A stretch of DNA of 6,023 nucleotides from Cycloclasticus sp. (GTDB taxonomy: Bacteria > Pseudomonadota > Gammaproteobacteria > Methylococcales > Cycloclasticaceae), in the NCBI GenBank assembly GCA_019090295.1, contig JAHRWG010000299.1, positions 1 to 6,023 on the forward strand, given 5' to 3'. How positions within the stretch are numbered: the first letter of the stretch is position 1; each line of letters opens with the position of its first letter. Positions 1 to 6,023 of the stretch are shown here, in pieces. A program made the translations under genes and the position numbers. Under the pieces are notes generated by a model, which saw only the letters and a program-made list of their open reading frames with translations, was not told the origin of the DNA and ran no database searches.

Positions 1-365
1 AAACCTGGGCCTCAATATGGGCTATTAGACAGTTTCAACAAATTGGAGGCGCTCAAGTCAGTATTTGGAGAGAGCTTCGACGGCTTGACCCTCTACCAGA
101 AATAGACGCTGTTATCGAAAACGCAAGACATGCAGCAGACACTTCTGACTGGTCAGCCTACCAAGCAGCCTTGGGAGGCGTTATATGCCCAAGAAAAGAT
201 CGACCCATTACGCTTATCTATAAAGACAACGTAAACACCTCTACAGGCGAATTAGAGCAGAATCAATATGAAGAAATAAGCAGCCCTAAGATCTTAGGTC
301 TTCAACATAAATCTACTCGCGTTATCACTCGCAAGCATGATTGGAAAATTTCTAGATCTCTATGA
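1..365 (+). CDS. P2 gpA-like phage replication endonuclease, C-terminal part (5' end outside window)
   Basis: Frame 3 is open from the window edge (first whole codon at base 3) to a TGA at 363-365, giving 120 residues. The sequence begins [20 protein letters not shown] and continues with VWREL-like [10 protein letters not shown]. The block '[10 protein letters not shown]...WRELRRL' is, from memory, the hallmark of the C-terminal third of P2 gene A-type rolling-circle initiators (Phage_GPA family), which nick the phage origin and attach covalently through active-site tyrosines. Those catalytic motifs lie further N-terminal and are not in the window. The end, with [10 protein letters not shown], resembles the normal 'ITR...W.I' C-terminus of the family, so the gene probably ends intact here. 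It converges on the large STAND gene with a 116-base gap. A TTG at 171 could be misread as a start for a short ORF, but the frame is open well upstream of it. Family assignment is by recalled motif, not by search. Confidence 0.88.
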   Translation, partial: TWASIWAIRQFQQIGGAQVSIWRELRRLDPLPEIDAVIENARHAADTSDWSAYQAALGGVICPRKDRPITLIYKDNVNTSTGELEQNQYEEISSPKILGLQHKSTRVITRKHDWKISRSL

Positions 366-414
366 ATTGGGGCTTAAAACACTTGGAGTTCTGTCAATAA
401 CTGTACGCCAATTT

Positions 415-443
415 GAAAACAAAGCTCACTCACTACTAGAGCT
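415..443 (-). terminator. Possible weak Rho-independent terminator of the STAND gene
   Basis: Read on the minus strand, the 5-bp stem AGCTC/GAGCT (arms 439-443 and 423-427, 11-base loop) is followed by the T-rich run TTGTTTTC. It lies about 40 bases past the STAND stop codon, a sensible place. The stem is short and the T run is interrupted, so termination would be modest at best. No comparable structure is seen for the + strand gpA transcript in 366-481. Confidence 0.3.
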
Positions 444-481
444 ATCGTCTGGTATTATGCTCATACATTTATGTAATCACA

Positions 482-3400
482 TTAGTAAGCCTTATTGCTT
501 CCTTTCAGCTGATTGTTTTCAAAATAAAACGCTCCACTAAACTCCTGTCTGCCATAATGATGATTTGAGGTTAATGAGCCACCTATAACTCCTTTCTCAC
601 CCAATAATGTCCAAACTATTTCGAAGCCATTTTCCTTTAACATTGTTAAAAATGGTTCTTTTTTTACAAGCAAATGTGCCTTTGACGCGTTTATAGCTTC
701 GACTGCAAAACAAACTATAGTTCCGTTTTGATCCTCGAAACTACCTTCTATTTCCCCGTTTGTTAAGCCCATCTTTTCGAATATTAAATTGCTTGGCTTC
801 AAAAAACTCAAAGTTTCTACTTTTGATTTATCGAACTCTTCTTCCCACAAATAATTAACAGAAGTAATACTAACATCAGCTATCTTAGCGCTGGATCCTT
901 GATCTGATACAGAGGTCCAATCTGAGCCACCATAATAGTCTGATTTAAAAAACTGAAATGCTTCGGACCAATAGAACTCTCTATTGAATAATTGGTATCT
1001 ATCACTACCTTCAGGCATCCTGAAGCCCATGAGATGTTGGCTTGATGCCCAGTCTCTAAAATTTTCAAATTCTTCTACTTTAACGATATAACTTCTGATA
1101 TGGGCCCAAACCTCTTTTCGTGGGTGCCCCCAGTCATCATTGCCAATAATTTTGGGTTCTTTCCATGATGGATAATTTTCTAATACCAACCATTCATCAC
1201 CGTTGTTGTCTTTAACTTCAATTAAACCATATGGATTAGTTATTGTAGTAAAGCTTTTAACCCATTCTTCGTTAGTGCAATCCCAATCAAATACTTCATT
1301 ATTAAGCCACCACATATCTTGATTGCTTACTACCTTAGCCCCTGTTTCTTTAAGTAAGATAGTAGGATCTATATCTCTTACGTAAGGCTCCCATGGGCCT
1401 TGATATGGGCTTTCCTTTCGTTTGTCACCATAACCTTCAAAACGAATAAAATTATCAGCTAGTTTTGCCATGTATTCATAATAAGCAATCCATTGATACT
1501 TCTTACCAACCCGCTCTTGAAATGATTCTCGACGACCACGGCCAGTTCCTATTTGTCGGTCAAAACCACCATGTTTGTCAGGATCCCAACCTAAATCTAT
1601 TACTCGCTTAAATATAAAGCGTTCAGCTATTCTAAGGTCAAAGTGTTTATCCGTTTCCAGTAAGTTATTATTGTGATCAAGGTACGGCTCTATATCATTT
1701 TCAAAGTCAATTAATAAGTCGTCCGGCAAAGACTTCTTAAACAATTGTTTGTTCGCGTTTATTTCATCCTGGTCTTTTCTGCCTATTGCACTACCAAGCC
1801 TAATTGTAGTGTCACCAAATGTAATTTCTTCGACTTTATCATCATAAACGATAGGGTCTGTAGCGTCATATAGCTCTTTCTGGGTATCAGTTAATTTACT
1901 TTGGAAAGTTTTAAAAACTTGTTTACGGTCGACAGGGATTTCACCAAACCTGCAACCAGACCAATCCGAGTGATTATGATTTGTTCCTATTGTATATCGA
2001 GAGAAATCACCACCTCCCATAATAGAGCTCCAGAGTGCCCAATAAGGCTCTCTGTCATAAAGGGACTCTAATTCTTCTTTTGAAGGAATCTCATCAGGCC
2101 AACTACTATTGTATGGAGGTTTAGTCTTAGCCAGTTCAACATCGTCAAGCACCAGCCCAGAGTGAATAGCAAATTCGATGATCTCTCTCGCATAATCTCT
2201 GAGTAAGATATTTGGATACACATATTCAGTACAAAATACTTTTTGATAAACAGTTTCGGCTAAACATTTTAATTCCTGAACATTATTAGTTCGTAATGTA
2301 CAGCCTAATGCAACTGCAAATATTCTTTCCCAAACATAAGGGTCATTCACCCCATCAAACTTGTCTATTACTTTTATCAAAACAGAGGTTTTATTTTCTA
2401 GTAAATTCACTAAAGCCTTGGTAGAACAGTCGCGAAGTTCTCTGTTACTTGAAGTTAAAAACCAACATAAACTAGTTGCCACCAACTCGATTGACTCGTC
2501 TGAAATGTAGCTTTTATCTGTTCTAGCCCACGCCCAATCTATTAAATGCCTAAATGCAGAGTCTTCACTATATTTATATTTAAGTTGTGTAGTCCAAAAT
2601 GCATCTCGATCTGCTAAAGAGTGCTGTGTTAACCAATTATGTAAGAAGTTAGCAGTAAAGGGGTGATCAACTAACCCTGAAATCGAGATTACTGCCTCTA
2701 GAAACTGATCAAAACTATTGTTAAAGCGAAGTACTTGCTCGTTGATGAAAGGTTTGATTTTTTCGAAATCAATAGCATTTATATCTCGCCAAACCAAGCT
2801 TTCAATAAATGCTTCTACTAAATTATGATTATCACTGAATTCCGGCAATAATTCATAAAGCTCTTTCCCAAATTTTTCTGGTAATTGAATGGATAGTGCC
2901 TCTACTATCCCCGAGTGTCTATAAAAGTCATATTCATCTTTAAAATAACTTTTCAGGCGACCACTAGGCTTAAATTCATTTTCGATATTCTTAACATCGT
3001 CTAATAAGAACTTAACGGTTAAATAATCATCAAACCTTTCATAAGCCACATACACTACTTCCTCGGTAGAGTTATCATCATTTCTCATTATGCCTTTAGT
3101 CAGTAATCCTTCATCAATTAAGGCGCTAAGAAAGGTTTTATCAGTAACATAATCATTAACAACGGATTGAACCGCCGAATGAGCATCTTTAAGTGAAATA
3201 CTACTACCGACACTCAATTTAACTTTTACTATTTCATTGAGAGCCTCTTTTACAAGGGGAAAGCTGGGGTCGAAATCGTATTTTTTTAGTGATGCTAATG
3301 ACTTATTCACTCCTTCCACTAAAAAATTCAAAATATTTGAAATACCATTAAACCCAACAGGCACTTTAGTTAAGCCATTTTTCTTAATCCCTTCACATAA

Positions 3401-4939
3401 CAATTTAAGAAATAAAGGGTTTTTAAATTCTGGATTGAGGTTAGGTGACGAAGGCCTTTCTATATTGTAATAATCATAAAATAAACTAGCAGCCTCCAAC
3501 TCGACATTCTGAAATCCAATATGCTCAAGATTTTCAAAATTATTGCGCTCCACGTTCTCATCTGAAACTGTTACACTTTTATATGTTGACCTGACTGACA
3601 TTACTAAACCAAGCCATTCAAAGTGTTTAATTTCATCGACAAAGCTATTAATGTTGTCATTCCAGAATTTGTTGCCATTTCCCTCATTAACAGCATCAAT
3701 AAAGATTAAAAATCTTTTTCCCGCATTTTGACCATATAAATTCAGTTTTTCGAGGAACTCACGGGAAGTGATTTTAAGCTGTAATCTCTTAAAAATTTGG
3801 GACCATGGAGGTTCATCTAAGGTAAGTTGTTGCCCTAATATAAAAAGAGAAGGGTGACTCGATGCAATTCTTGATTTAATCACGTCTGCAAGTAAATGAG
3901 ACTTACCTATTCCGGCTTTTCCTTCGAGAAGTAAGAATGGGTTGTTCGCTAACTTCACTGTTACTGAGTTAATGAATGCAAGTAATTCATTGCACGCAAA
4001 ATCAAGATCCCTAAGCTCTCTCAAAGTGGATGAATATTTATCACTGTAGTGGTTGGTTTCACCTGATTGTTTTGACTCTTCTCGCAGCTTCCACAATATC
4101 GATTCCGACTCAACAATAGCTACTTGGCATCTAGAAACATAGTCAGTAAATTTGTTCGTCGGAATTTCGTTTAATTTAGAAAAATCGATTTCTTGATATA
4201 GATTTACAATATCCTTTAAGGACTTAACTATTACGGATAGTGGTGTAGAAATTTCATCACATTGACGAAGTTTATTTCCTTTTATAAGAAAACTGTCGAT
4301 ATGCGAATAAAACATATCAGAAAATGCTTGAGTCCTTCCAAGCCCTTCAAATACCTTTTCAATCTCAAGTTCTACGTTCAATTCTGGTGTATATCGTCCA
4401 CCCAAATCAGCAATTGCTTGTCTATTTTTCTCATTTAACCAATCACCATTCAAGTGAAAAGTTAGCTTTTCATCTATAGAACACAACAATAGTTTAATTC
4501 GAAAAAGTTCGTCACTTATATCGAATATTTTTTCTTTATATGTTTCTTCGAAATGGAGTTTTTTTAACGTTTTGCAATCATTTATTTTAAGCGTAAAAAT
4601 CTCATAAAAACGCTCAAGTTGCTTTTGAGTTGGAGGAAGTATCCTTGGGTAATCATTAAACTTATCCAATAACTCAGCTTTATCGGGCAACTCTTTAAAC
4701 AAAATATATTCATTTAATACATCAAATAATGGCTTAGAGGTATAAAAAGGAACATCATATGTCTTAATTGGATGTTCGACCTCAAACGCTGCAACCGTTT
4801 CTAAAATCAGTTGATTAAGCTTGTCTACATATCTTTGCTTGGCAAAAAGCTTCTTTTTGAGGTATCCGTACCCCTCCTGAAATATAAATAGGTCAACTAA
4901 TTTTATTGCTACGTAGCTAGCCACAGAGACAGGTTCCAT
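482..4939 (-). CDS. Large STAND/NACHT-like P-loop ATPase, probable Avs-type antiphage sensor
   Basis: A 1485-residue protein. Seen in the sequence: Walker A GKAGIGKS at 340-347; Walker B LIFIDAVNEG at 411-420 with D415 and E419; a sensor-type arginine in MSVRSTY (R450); NPLFLKLLC at 507-515, which fits the proline motif after the ATPase core; and YERFDDYL at 634-641 closing a winged-helix-like segment (about 560-660). Residues 1-330 are charged and mostly helical, with no nuclease, TIR, SIR2, protease or clear transmembrane motif. Residues 660-930 look like helical repeats. Residues 950-1485 form a separate domain rich in W, G and D, with GGGDFSRY (976-983) and ERVGKKYQWIAYYE (1142-1155). STAND ATPases of the Avs group bind a phage protein through their C-terminal half, oligomerise and activate an N-terminal effector; that this protein does so is inference. 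The ATG at 4937-4939 follows AGGG at 4949-4952 with 9-base spacing. The gene stands alone, antiparallel to gpA, in the P2 cargo position. There is no frameshift or internal stop. The ATPase assignment is firm; a defence role is likely but unproven. Confidence 0.85.
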   Translation of the reverse strand: MEPVSVASYVAIKLVDLFIFQEGYGYLKKKLFAKQRYVDKLNQLILETVAAFEVEHPIKTYDVPFYTSKPLFDVLNEYILFKELPDKAELLDKFNDYPRILPPTQKQLERFYEIFTLKINDCKTLKKLHFEETYKEKIFDISDELFRIKLLLCSIDEKLTFHLNGDWLNEKNRQAIADLGGRYTPELNVELEIEKVFEGLGRTQAFSDMFYSHIDSFLIKGNKLRQCDEISTPLSVIVKSLKDIVNLYQEIDFSKLNEIPTNKFTDYVSRCQVAIVESESILWKLREESKQSGETNHYSDKYSSTLRELRDLDFACNELLAFINSVTVKLANNPFLLLEGKAGIGKSHLLADVIKSRIASSHPSLFILGQQLTLDEPPWSQIFKRLQLKITSREFLEKLNLYGQNAGKRFLIFIDAVNEGNGNKFWNDNINSFVDEIKHFEWLGLVMSVRSTYKSVTVSDENVERNNFENLEHIGFQNVELEAASLFYDYYNIERPSSPNLNPEFKNPLFLKLLCEGIKKNGLTKVPVGFNGISNILNFLVEGVNKSLASLKKYDFDPSFPLVKEALNEIVKVKLSVGSSISLKDAHSAVQSVVNDYVTDKTFLSALIDEGLLTKGIMRNDDNSTEEVVYVAYERFDDYLTVKFLLDDVKNIENEFKPSGRLKSYFKDEYDFYRHSGIVEALSIQLPEKFGKELYELLPEFSDNHNLVEAFIESLVWRDINAIDFEKIKPFINEQVLRFNNSFDQFLEAVISISGLVDHPFTANFLHNWLTQHSLADRDAFWTTQLKYKYSEDSAFRHLIDWAWARTDKSYISDESIELVATSLCWFLTSSNRELRDCSTKALVNLLENKTSVLIKVIDKFDGVNDPYVWERIFAVALGCTLRTNNVQELKCLAETVYQKVFCTEYVYPNILLRDYAREIIEFAIHSGLVLDDVELAKTKPPYNSSWPDEIPSKEELESLYDREPYWALWSSIMGGGDFSRYTIGTNHNHSDWSGCRFGEIPVDRKQVFKTFQSKLTDTQKELYDATDPIVYDDKVEEITFGDTTIRLGSAIGRKDQDEINANKQLFKKSLPDDLLIDFENDIEPYLDHNNNLLETDKHFDLRIAERFIFKRVIDLGWDPDKHGGFDRQIGTGRGRRESFQERVGKKYQWIAYYEYMAKLADNFIRFEGYGDKRKESPYQGPWEPYVRDIDPTILLKETGAKVVSNQDMWWLNNEVFDWDCTNEEWVKSFTTITNPYGLIEVKDNNGDEWLVLENYPSWKEPKIIGNDDWGHPRKEVWAHIRSYIVKVEEFENFRDWASSQHLMGFRMPEGSDRYQLFNREFYWSEAFQFFKSDYYGGSDWTSVSDQGSSAKIADVSITSVNYLWEEEFDKSKVETLSFLKPSNLIFEKMGLTNGEIEGSFEDQNGTIVCFAVEAINASKAHLLVKKEPFLTMLKENGFEIVWTLLGEKGVIGGSLTSNHHYGRQEFSGAFYFENNQLKGSNKAY

Positions 4940-5180
4940 TTTTATCTACCCTATATTTTTCTTATCTTAACAATGCCTCGTGTCCTCATAGCGGCAACCA
5001 TATTGGAAGAACTTACCTCAATGTTTCAGTAAGCTGTTATTTATGAAGTATATGCTATTTTTCCAAAGCGTCCTCATTGCTATTTGTATTATCCGACCGC
5101 TTTGCTCGATTGTATATATTTTTAATATTCGTTTACTCTTGGCCAAGCCTTTACTTCTCTAATAAAACATCATGCCGACT

Positions 5181-5230
5181 AGTTAACTTCAAGTTTACAG
5201 TCAACTGTCTACATAAGGTCTACATCAACT
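5181..5230. repeat. Cluster of short inverted and direct repeats
   Basis: Within 50 bases there is the 8-base palindrome AGTTAACT (5181-5188), the inverted pair AACTT-c-AAGTT (5185-5195), the inverted pair ACAGT-ca-ACTGT (5197-5208), and a perfect direct repeat GTCTACAT at 5207-5214 and 5218-5225 with an 11-base period. TCAACT (5201-5206 and 5225-5230) flanks or overlaps the direct pair. A period of about one helical turn fits a protein binding side by side on one DNA face. Being about 50-100 bases from a tRNA-type core, these could be arm or excisionase sites of an attachment region, or an operator for the STAND gene. The repeats are seen; their role is inferred. Confidence 0.4.
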
Positions 5231-5273
5231 TAAAATAAAAAAGCTCTAGAGCAGAAAACAACTCTAAGGCTTT
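5228..5273 (-). terminator. Rho-independent terminator, minus strand, just past the tRNA 3' fragment
   Basis: Arms at 5262-5273 and 5240-5251 pair as AAAGC..TAGAG with CTCTA..GCTTT, that is 10 of 12 positions with a 2-base internal mismatch and a 10-base loop. On the minus strand the stem runs straight into TTTTTTATTTTAA. It starts about 8 bases after the CCA end of the tRNA-like fragment, exactly where a bacterial tRNA gene has its terminator. It therefore probably came along with the tRNA 3' half. It could also block + strand or minus-strand read-through toward the STAND gene. Confidence 0.7.
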
Positions 5274-5281
5274 GATTTATA

Positions 5282-5327
5282 TGGTGGCCCACAGGGACTT
5301 GAACCCCGGACAAAGGGATTATGAGTC
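5282..5327 (-). pseudogene. 3' half of a CAU-anticodon tRNA (tRNA-Ile2/Met-like), probable att-site copy
   Basis: Read on the minus strand, the segment contains a 7-base anticodon loop CTCATAA with anticodon CAT (complement at 5321-5323), a T-arm CGGGG-TTCAAGT-CCCTG, and an acceptor 3' strand ending GGGCCACCA at 5282. From memory it matches E. coli tRNA-Ile2 (CAU) from the anticodon arm to CCA far better than chance. Upstream of the anticodon loop the match stops: the would-be 5' stem TAAGA cannot pair with TCCCT, and no D-arm follows. It is therefore not a functional tRNA gene. Between T-arm and CCA it is one base shorter than a normal tRNA. A fragment from anticodon loop to CCA is the classic identity block kept by tyrosine recombinases at attP or attR. 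In an attR arrangement the element would lie to the right (higher coordinates) and the flank with the terminator to the left. Confidence 0.75.
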
Positions 5328-5418
5328 TTATTGCCTTTTCCTTATGAAATAGCAGGTGTATTAAATGATATTATTTGGTTTGAATATGACACAGCAATCA
5401 TGATAAGGAAATTATATT

Positions 5419-5448
5419 ATGGCAAGGAAAGATAAAGGGAATAAATGA
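5419..5448 (+). CDS. Possible 9-codon leader ORF overlapping the channel start
   Basis: ATG at 5419 opens the peptide MARKDKGNK and ends in TGA at 5446-5448, overlapping the channel ATG (5445-5447) in the ATGA arrangement typical of translational coupling. It has its own purine-rich AAGGAA (5405-5410) at 8-base spacing, about as good as the channel's own site. The peptide is lysine-rich and unlike any family I know. It may be a genuine coupling ORF, the worn end of a former gene, or chance; a 30-base ORF cannot be judged from sequence alone. Confidence 0.25.
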   Translation: MARKDKGNK

Positions 5449-5933
5449 AATTGAAAGAATTGTTTAGATTTAAAGATCTAGAAAACAGCATGGCTTTGAT
5501 CATTGCTATTAGTGTGTCATATCTATGGATACTATCAGCAGATTACATAGGATATTGGGGGATAGGACTTACAATTATTACTATCCTGTTACCTACAATC
5601 TATTATGTATGGTCTTTTAAGAAGGGTGAGAATTTAGGTGAAAAATTCACGTTTTATTTTCTCAACCTGATAATAATGATTGCTTATTTTGGTCTATTGT
5701 ACAAAGCCTTTGGAATCAAATTACCAGATGGAAAAGAAGCAAATCTTTTTGATGCATTTTATTTTAGTGTAGTGACTTGGACTACATTAGGCTATGGCGA
5801 AATTCTTCCATCTAGTACTGAATCCAAAATTTTTGTAATTGTTGAAGTTATGCTTGGCTATATCTATATGGGAATATTAATTGGTAAGTTGCTCGTACTC
5901 TCAAAGCTTGGTGAGGAAAAGAAACCAGATTAA
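5445..5933 (+). CDS. Small K+ channel-like membrane protein (ion-channel pore domain)
   Basis: A 162-residue inner-membrane protein. Hydrophobic segments lie at about 16-32, 36-56, 68-90 and 128-152. Between the last two comes a pore loop, LFDAFYFSVVTW (101-112), followed by TTLGYGE (113-119), the canonical potassium selectivity filter TxGYG. This marks the two-helix-plus-pore ion channel family (Ion_trans_2), here with two extra N-terminal helices. There is no charged S4-like voltage sensor and no RCK/TrkA_N or cyclic-nucleotide domain; only about 10 charged residues follow the last helix, so gating is unknown. It would form a tetramer and pass K+ across the membrane. The ATG at 5445 is directly preceded by an in-frame TAA and has AAAGGGA five bases upstream, so the start is well fixed. 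It diverges from the STAND gene across the tRNA fragment. Small channels of this kind occur as chromosomal genes and as mobile-element cargo; a depolarising defence role is only a possibility. Confidence 0.85.
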   Translation: MKLKELFRFKDLENSMALIIAISVSYLWILSADYIGYWGIGLTIITILLPTIYYVWSFKKGENLGEKFTFYFLNLIIMIAYFGLLYKAFGIKLPDGKEANLFDAFYFSVVTWTTLGYGEILPSSTESKIFVIVEVMLGYIYMGILIGKLLVLSKLGEEKKPD

Positions 5934-5955
5934 GAAAATATATTTTGTAGGGGTT

Positions 5956-5977
5956 GGGGGCAACTATGGGGGCAACT
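5956..5977 (+). repeat. Tandem G-rich direct repeat, GGGGGCAACT x2
   Basis: Perfect 10-base copies lie at 5956-5965 and 5968-5977 (12-base period, spacer AT). The first copy also sits in an inverted pair GTTG-gggg-CAAC (5953-5964). Tandem G-rich repeats of this look are, as I recall, common close to the ends of tRNA-integrating islands with P4-like integrases, where they may be arm-type sites. That link is inference; no integrase is in the window. They lie just after the channel gene with no clear terminator in between. Confidence 0.5.
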
Positions 5978-5990
5978 GAGATTTCAATAA

Positions 5991-6009
5991 TTATCTAGAT
6001 CTTTATCTA
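5991..6009 (+). repeat. Short direct repeat TTATCTA x2
   Basis: Copies at 5991-5997 and 6003-6009 also have a 12-base period, directly after the G-rich pair. The repeats are short and AT-rich, so chance is quite possible. The equal spacing of the two neighbouring pairs is the only reason to list them. Confidence 0.25.
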
Positions 6010-6023
6010 TAAGGCCTCAAGGC

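Larger units (their letters stand above)
4940..5444. other. 505-base intergenic region between divergent STAND and channel genes
   Basis: No convincing protein gene is present. From left to right it holds the STAND ribosome binding site (AGGG, 4949-4952, minus strand), a possible minus-strand -10 element TATACT (complement at 5047-5052) without a good -35, the palindrome CTTGGCCAAG at 5138-5147, a cluster of short repeats at 5178-5225, a minus-strand terminator, a tRNA 3' fragment, and the channel's upstream region. In the last part, TTGAAT about 17 bases before ATAAGG could be a weak + strand promoter near 5380-5408, but the match is poor. The mosaic of phage-like and tRNA-like pieces suggests a past recombination junction. 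Confidence 0.6.

Noticed and set aside
366..481. A CRISPR array, small gene or + strand terminator after gpA
   Set aside because: No repeats or coding-like ORF; the only hairpin has a 5-bp stem and a T-rich tail on the minus strand only.
337..540. A 67-codon + strand ORF spanning the gpA stop and the 3' end of the STAND gene
   Set aside because: It lacks a convincing ribosome binding site, overlaps two real genes in other frames, and its product has no recognisable features.
880..1068. A 62-codon minus-strand ORF inside the STAND gene
   Set aside because: It is a frame shadow of the large gene, which is continuous and carries all recognisable motifs.
3237..3731. Two + strand ORFs of 77 and 62 codons opposite the STAND ATPase region
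   Set aside because: Antisense shadows of the conserved ATPase coding sequence with low-complexity, unfamily-like products.
5138..5147. Perfect palindrome CTTGGCCAAG as an operator
   Set aside because: A single 10-base palindrome with no repeat or promoter beside it; too little to call a regulatory site.
5197..5208. LexA (SOS) box
   Set aside because: The pair reads ACAGT-ca-ACTGT, the reverse arrangement and wrong spacing compared with CTGT-N8-ACAG.
5282..5360. A complete functional tRNA gene
   Set aside because: The 5' half is missing: the anticodon stem cannot pair, no D-arm is present beyond 5327, and the 3' part is one base short.
482..5933. STAND gene and channel gene as one two-gene defence operon
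   Set aside because: They are divergent, separated by 505 bases, a terminator and a tRNA fragment, which argues against a shared transcript; a functional link is not excluded but not supported.
5934..6023. P2-type cos site at the right edge
   Set aside because: No match to the P2 cos sequence that I remember, and the window ends before the expected neighbour (gene Q) could confirm it.

Overview
The window looks like the accessory (cargo) part of a P2-like temperate phage or prophage, or a relic of one, from an AT-rich gammaproteobacterium. A marine genus such as Vibrio, Shewanella or Pseudoalteromonas is plausible, but no host marker proves it. The phage assignment rests on the left edge, which encodes the C-terminal 120 residues of a P2 gpA-type replication endonuclease. 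In phage P2 the stretch downstream of gene A is non-essential and holds the immunity genes tin and old; related phages use the same place as a defence-gene hotspot.

Layout: (1) 1-365, + strand, gpA C-terminus, open at the window edge. (2) 366-481, short convergent gap with a weak terminator that would serve the minus strand. (3) 482-4939, - strand, one very large gene (1485 residues) for a STAND/NACHT-like P-loop ATPase. It has a helical N-terminal region, a central ATPase with winged helix, a helical-repeat middle and a roughly 535-residue C-terminal domain that I cannot assign. It resembles the Avs class of antiphage pattern-recognition ATPases in architecture, but no nuclease, TIR, SIR2 or protease motif is visible at its N-terminus. 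(4) 4940-5444, a 505-base intergenic region. It carries a cluster of small inverted and direct repeats, a tRNA-type terminator, and a 46-base fragment matching the 3' half of a CAU-anticodon tRNA (closest by eye to tRNA-Ile2), all read on the minus strand. This is the usual appearance of a tyrosine-recombinase attachment-site copy. (5) 5445-5933, + strand, a 162-residue small K+ channel-like membrane protein with a TTLGYG selectivity filter, preceded by a possible 9-codon ORF overlapping its start. (6) 5934-6023, non-coding, with two tandem short direct repeats, each with a 12-base period.

How it fits together: the STAND ATPase is the prime candidate for a defence system. It would bind a phage component through its C-terminal region, oligomerise with ATP, and switch on whatever the N-terminal region does. 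The channel gene is divergent from it and separated by the tRNA fragment, so it is more likely independent cargo, or the first gene of a different integrated element, than a partner. The most interesting open points are the unassigned effector and sensor ends of the STAND protein, and the slightly damaged tRNA 3' half lying between the two cargo genes.
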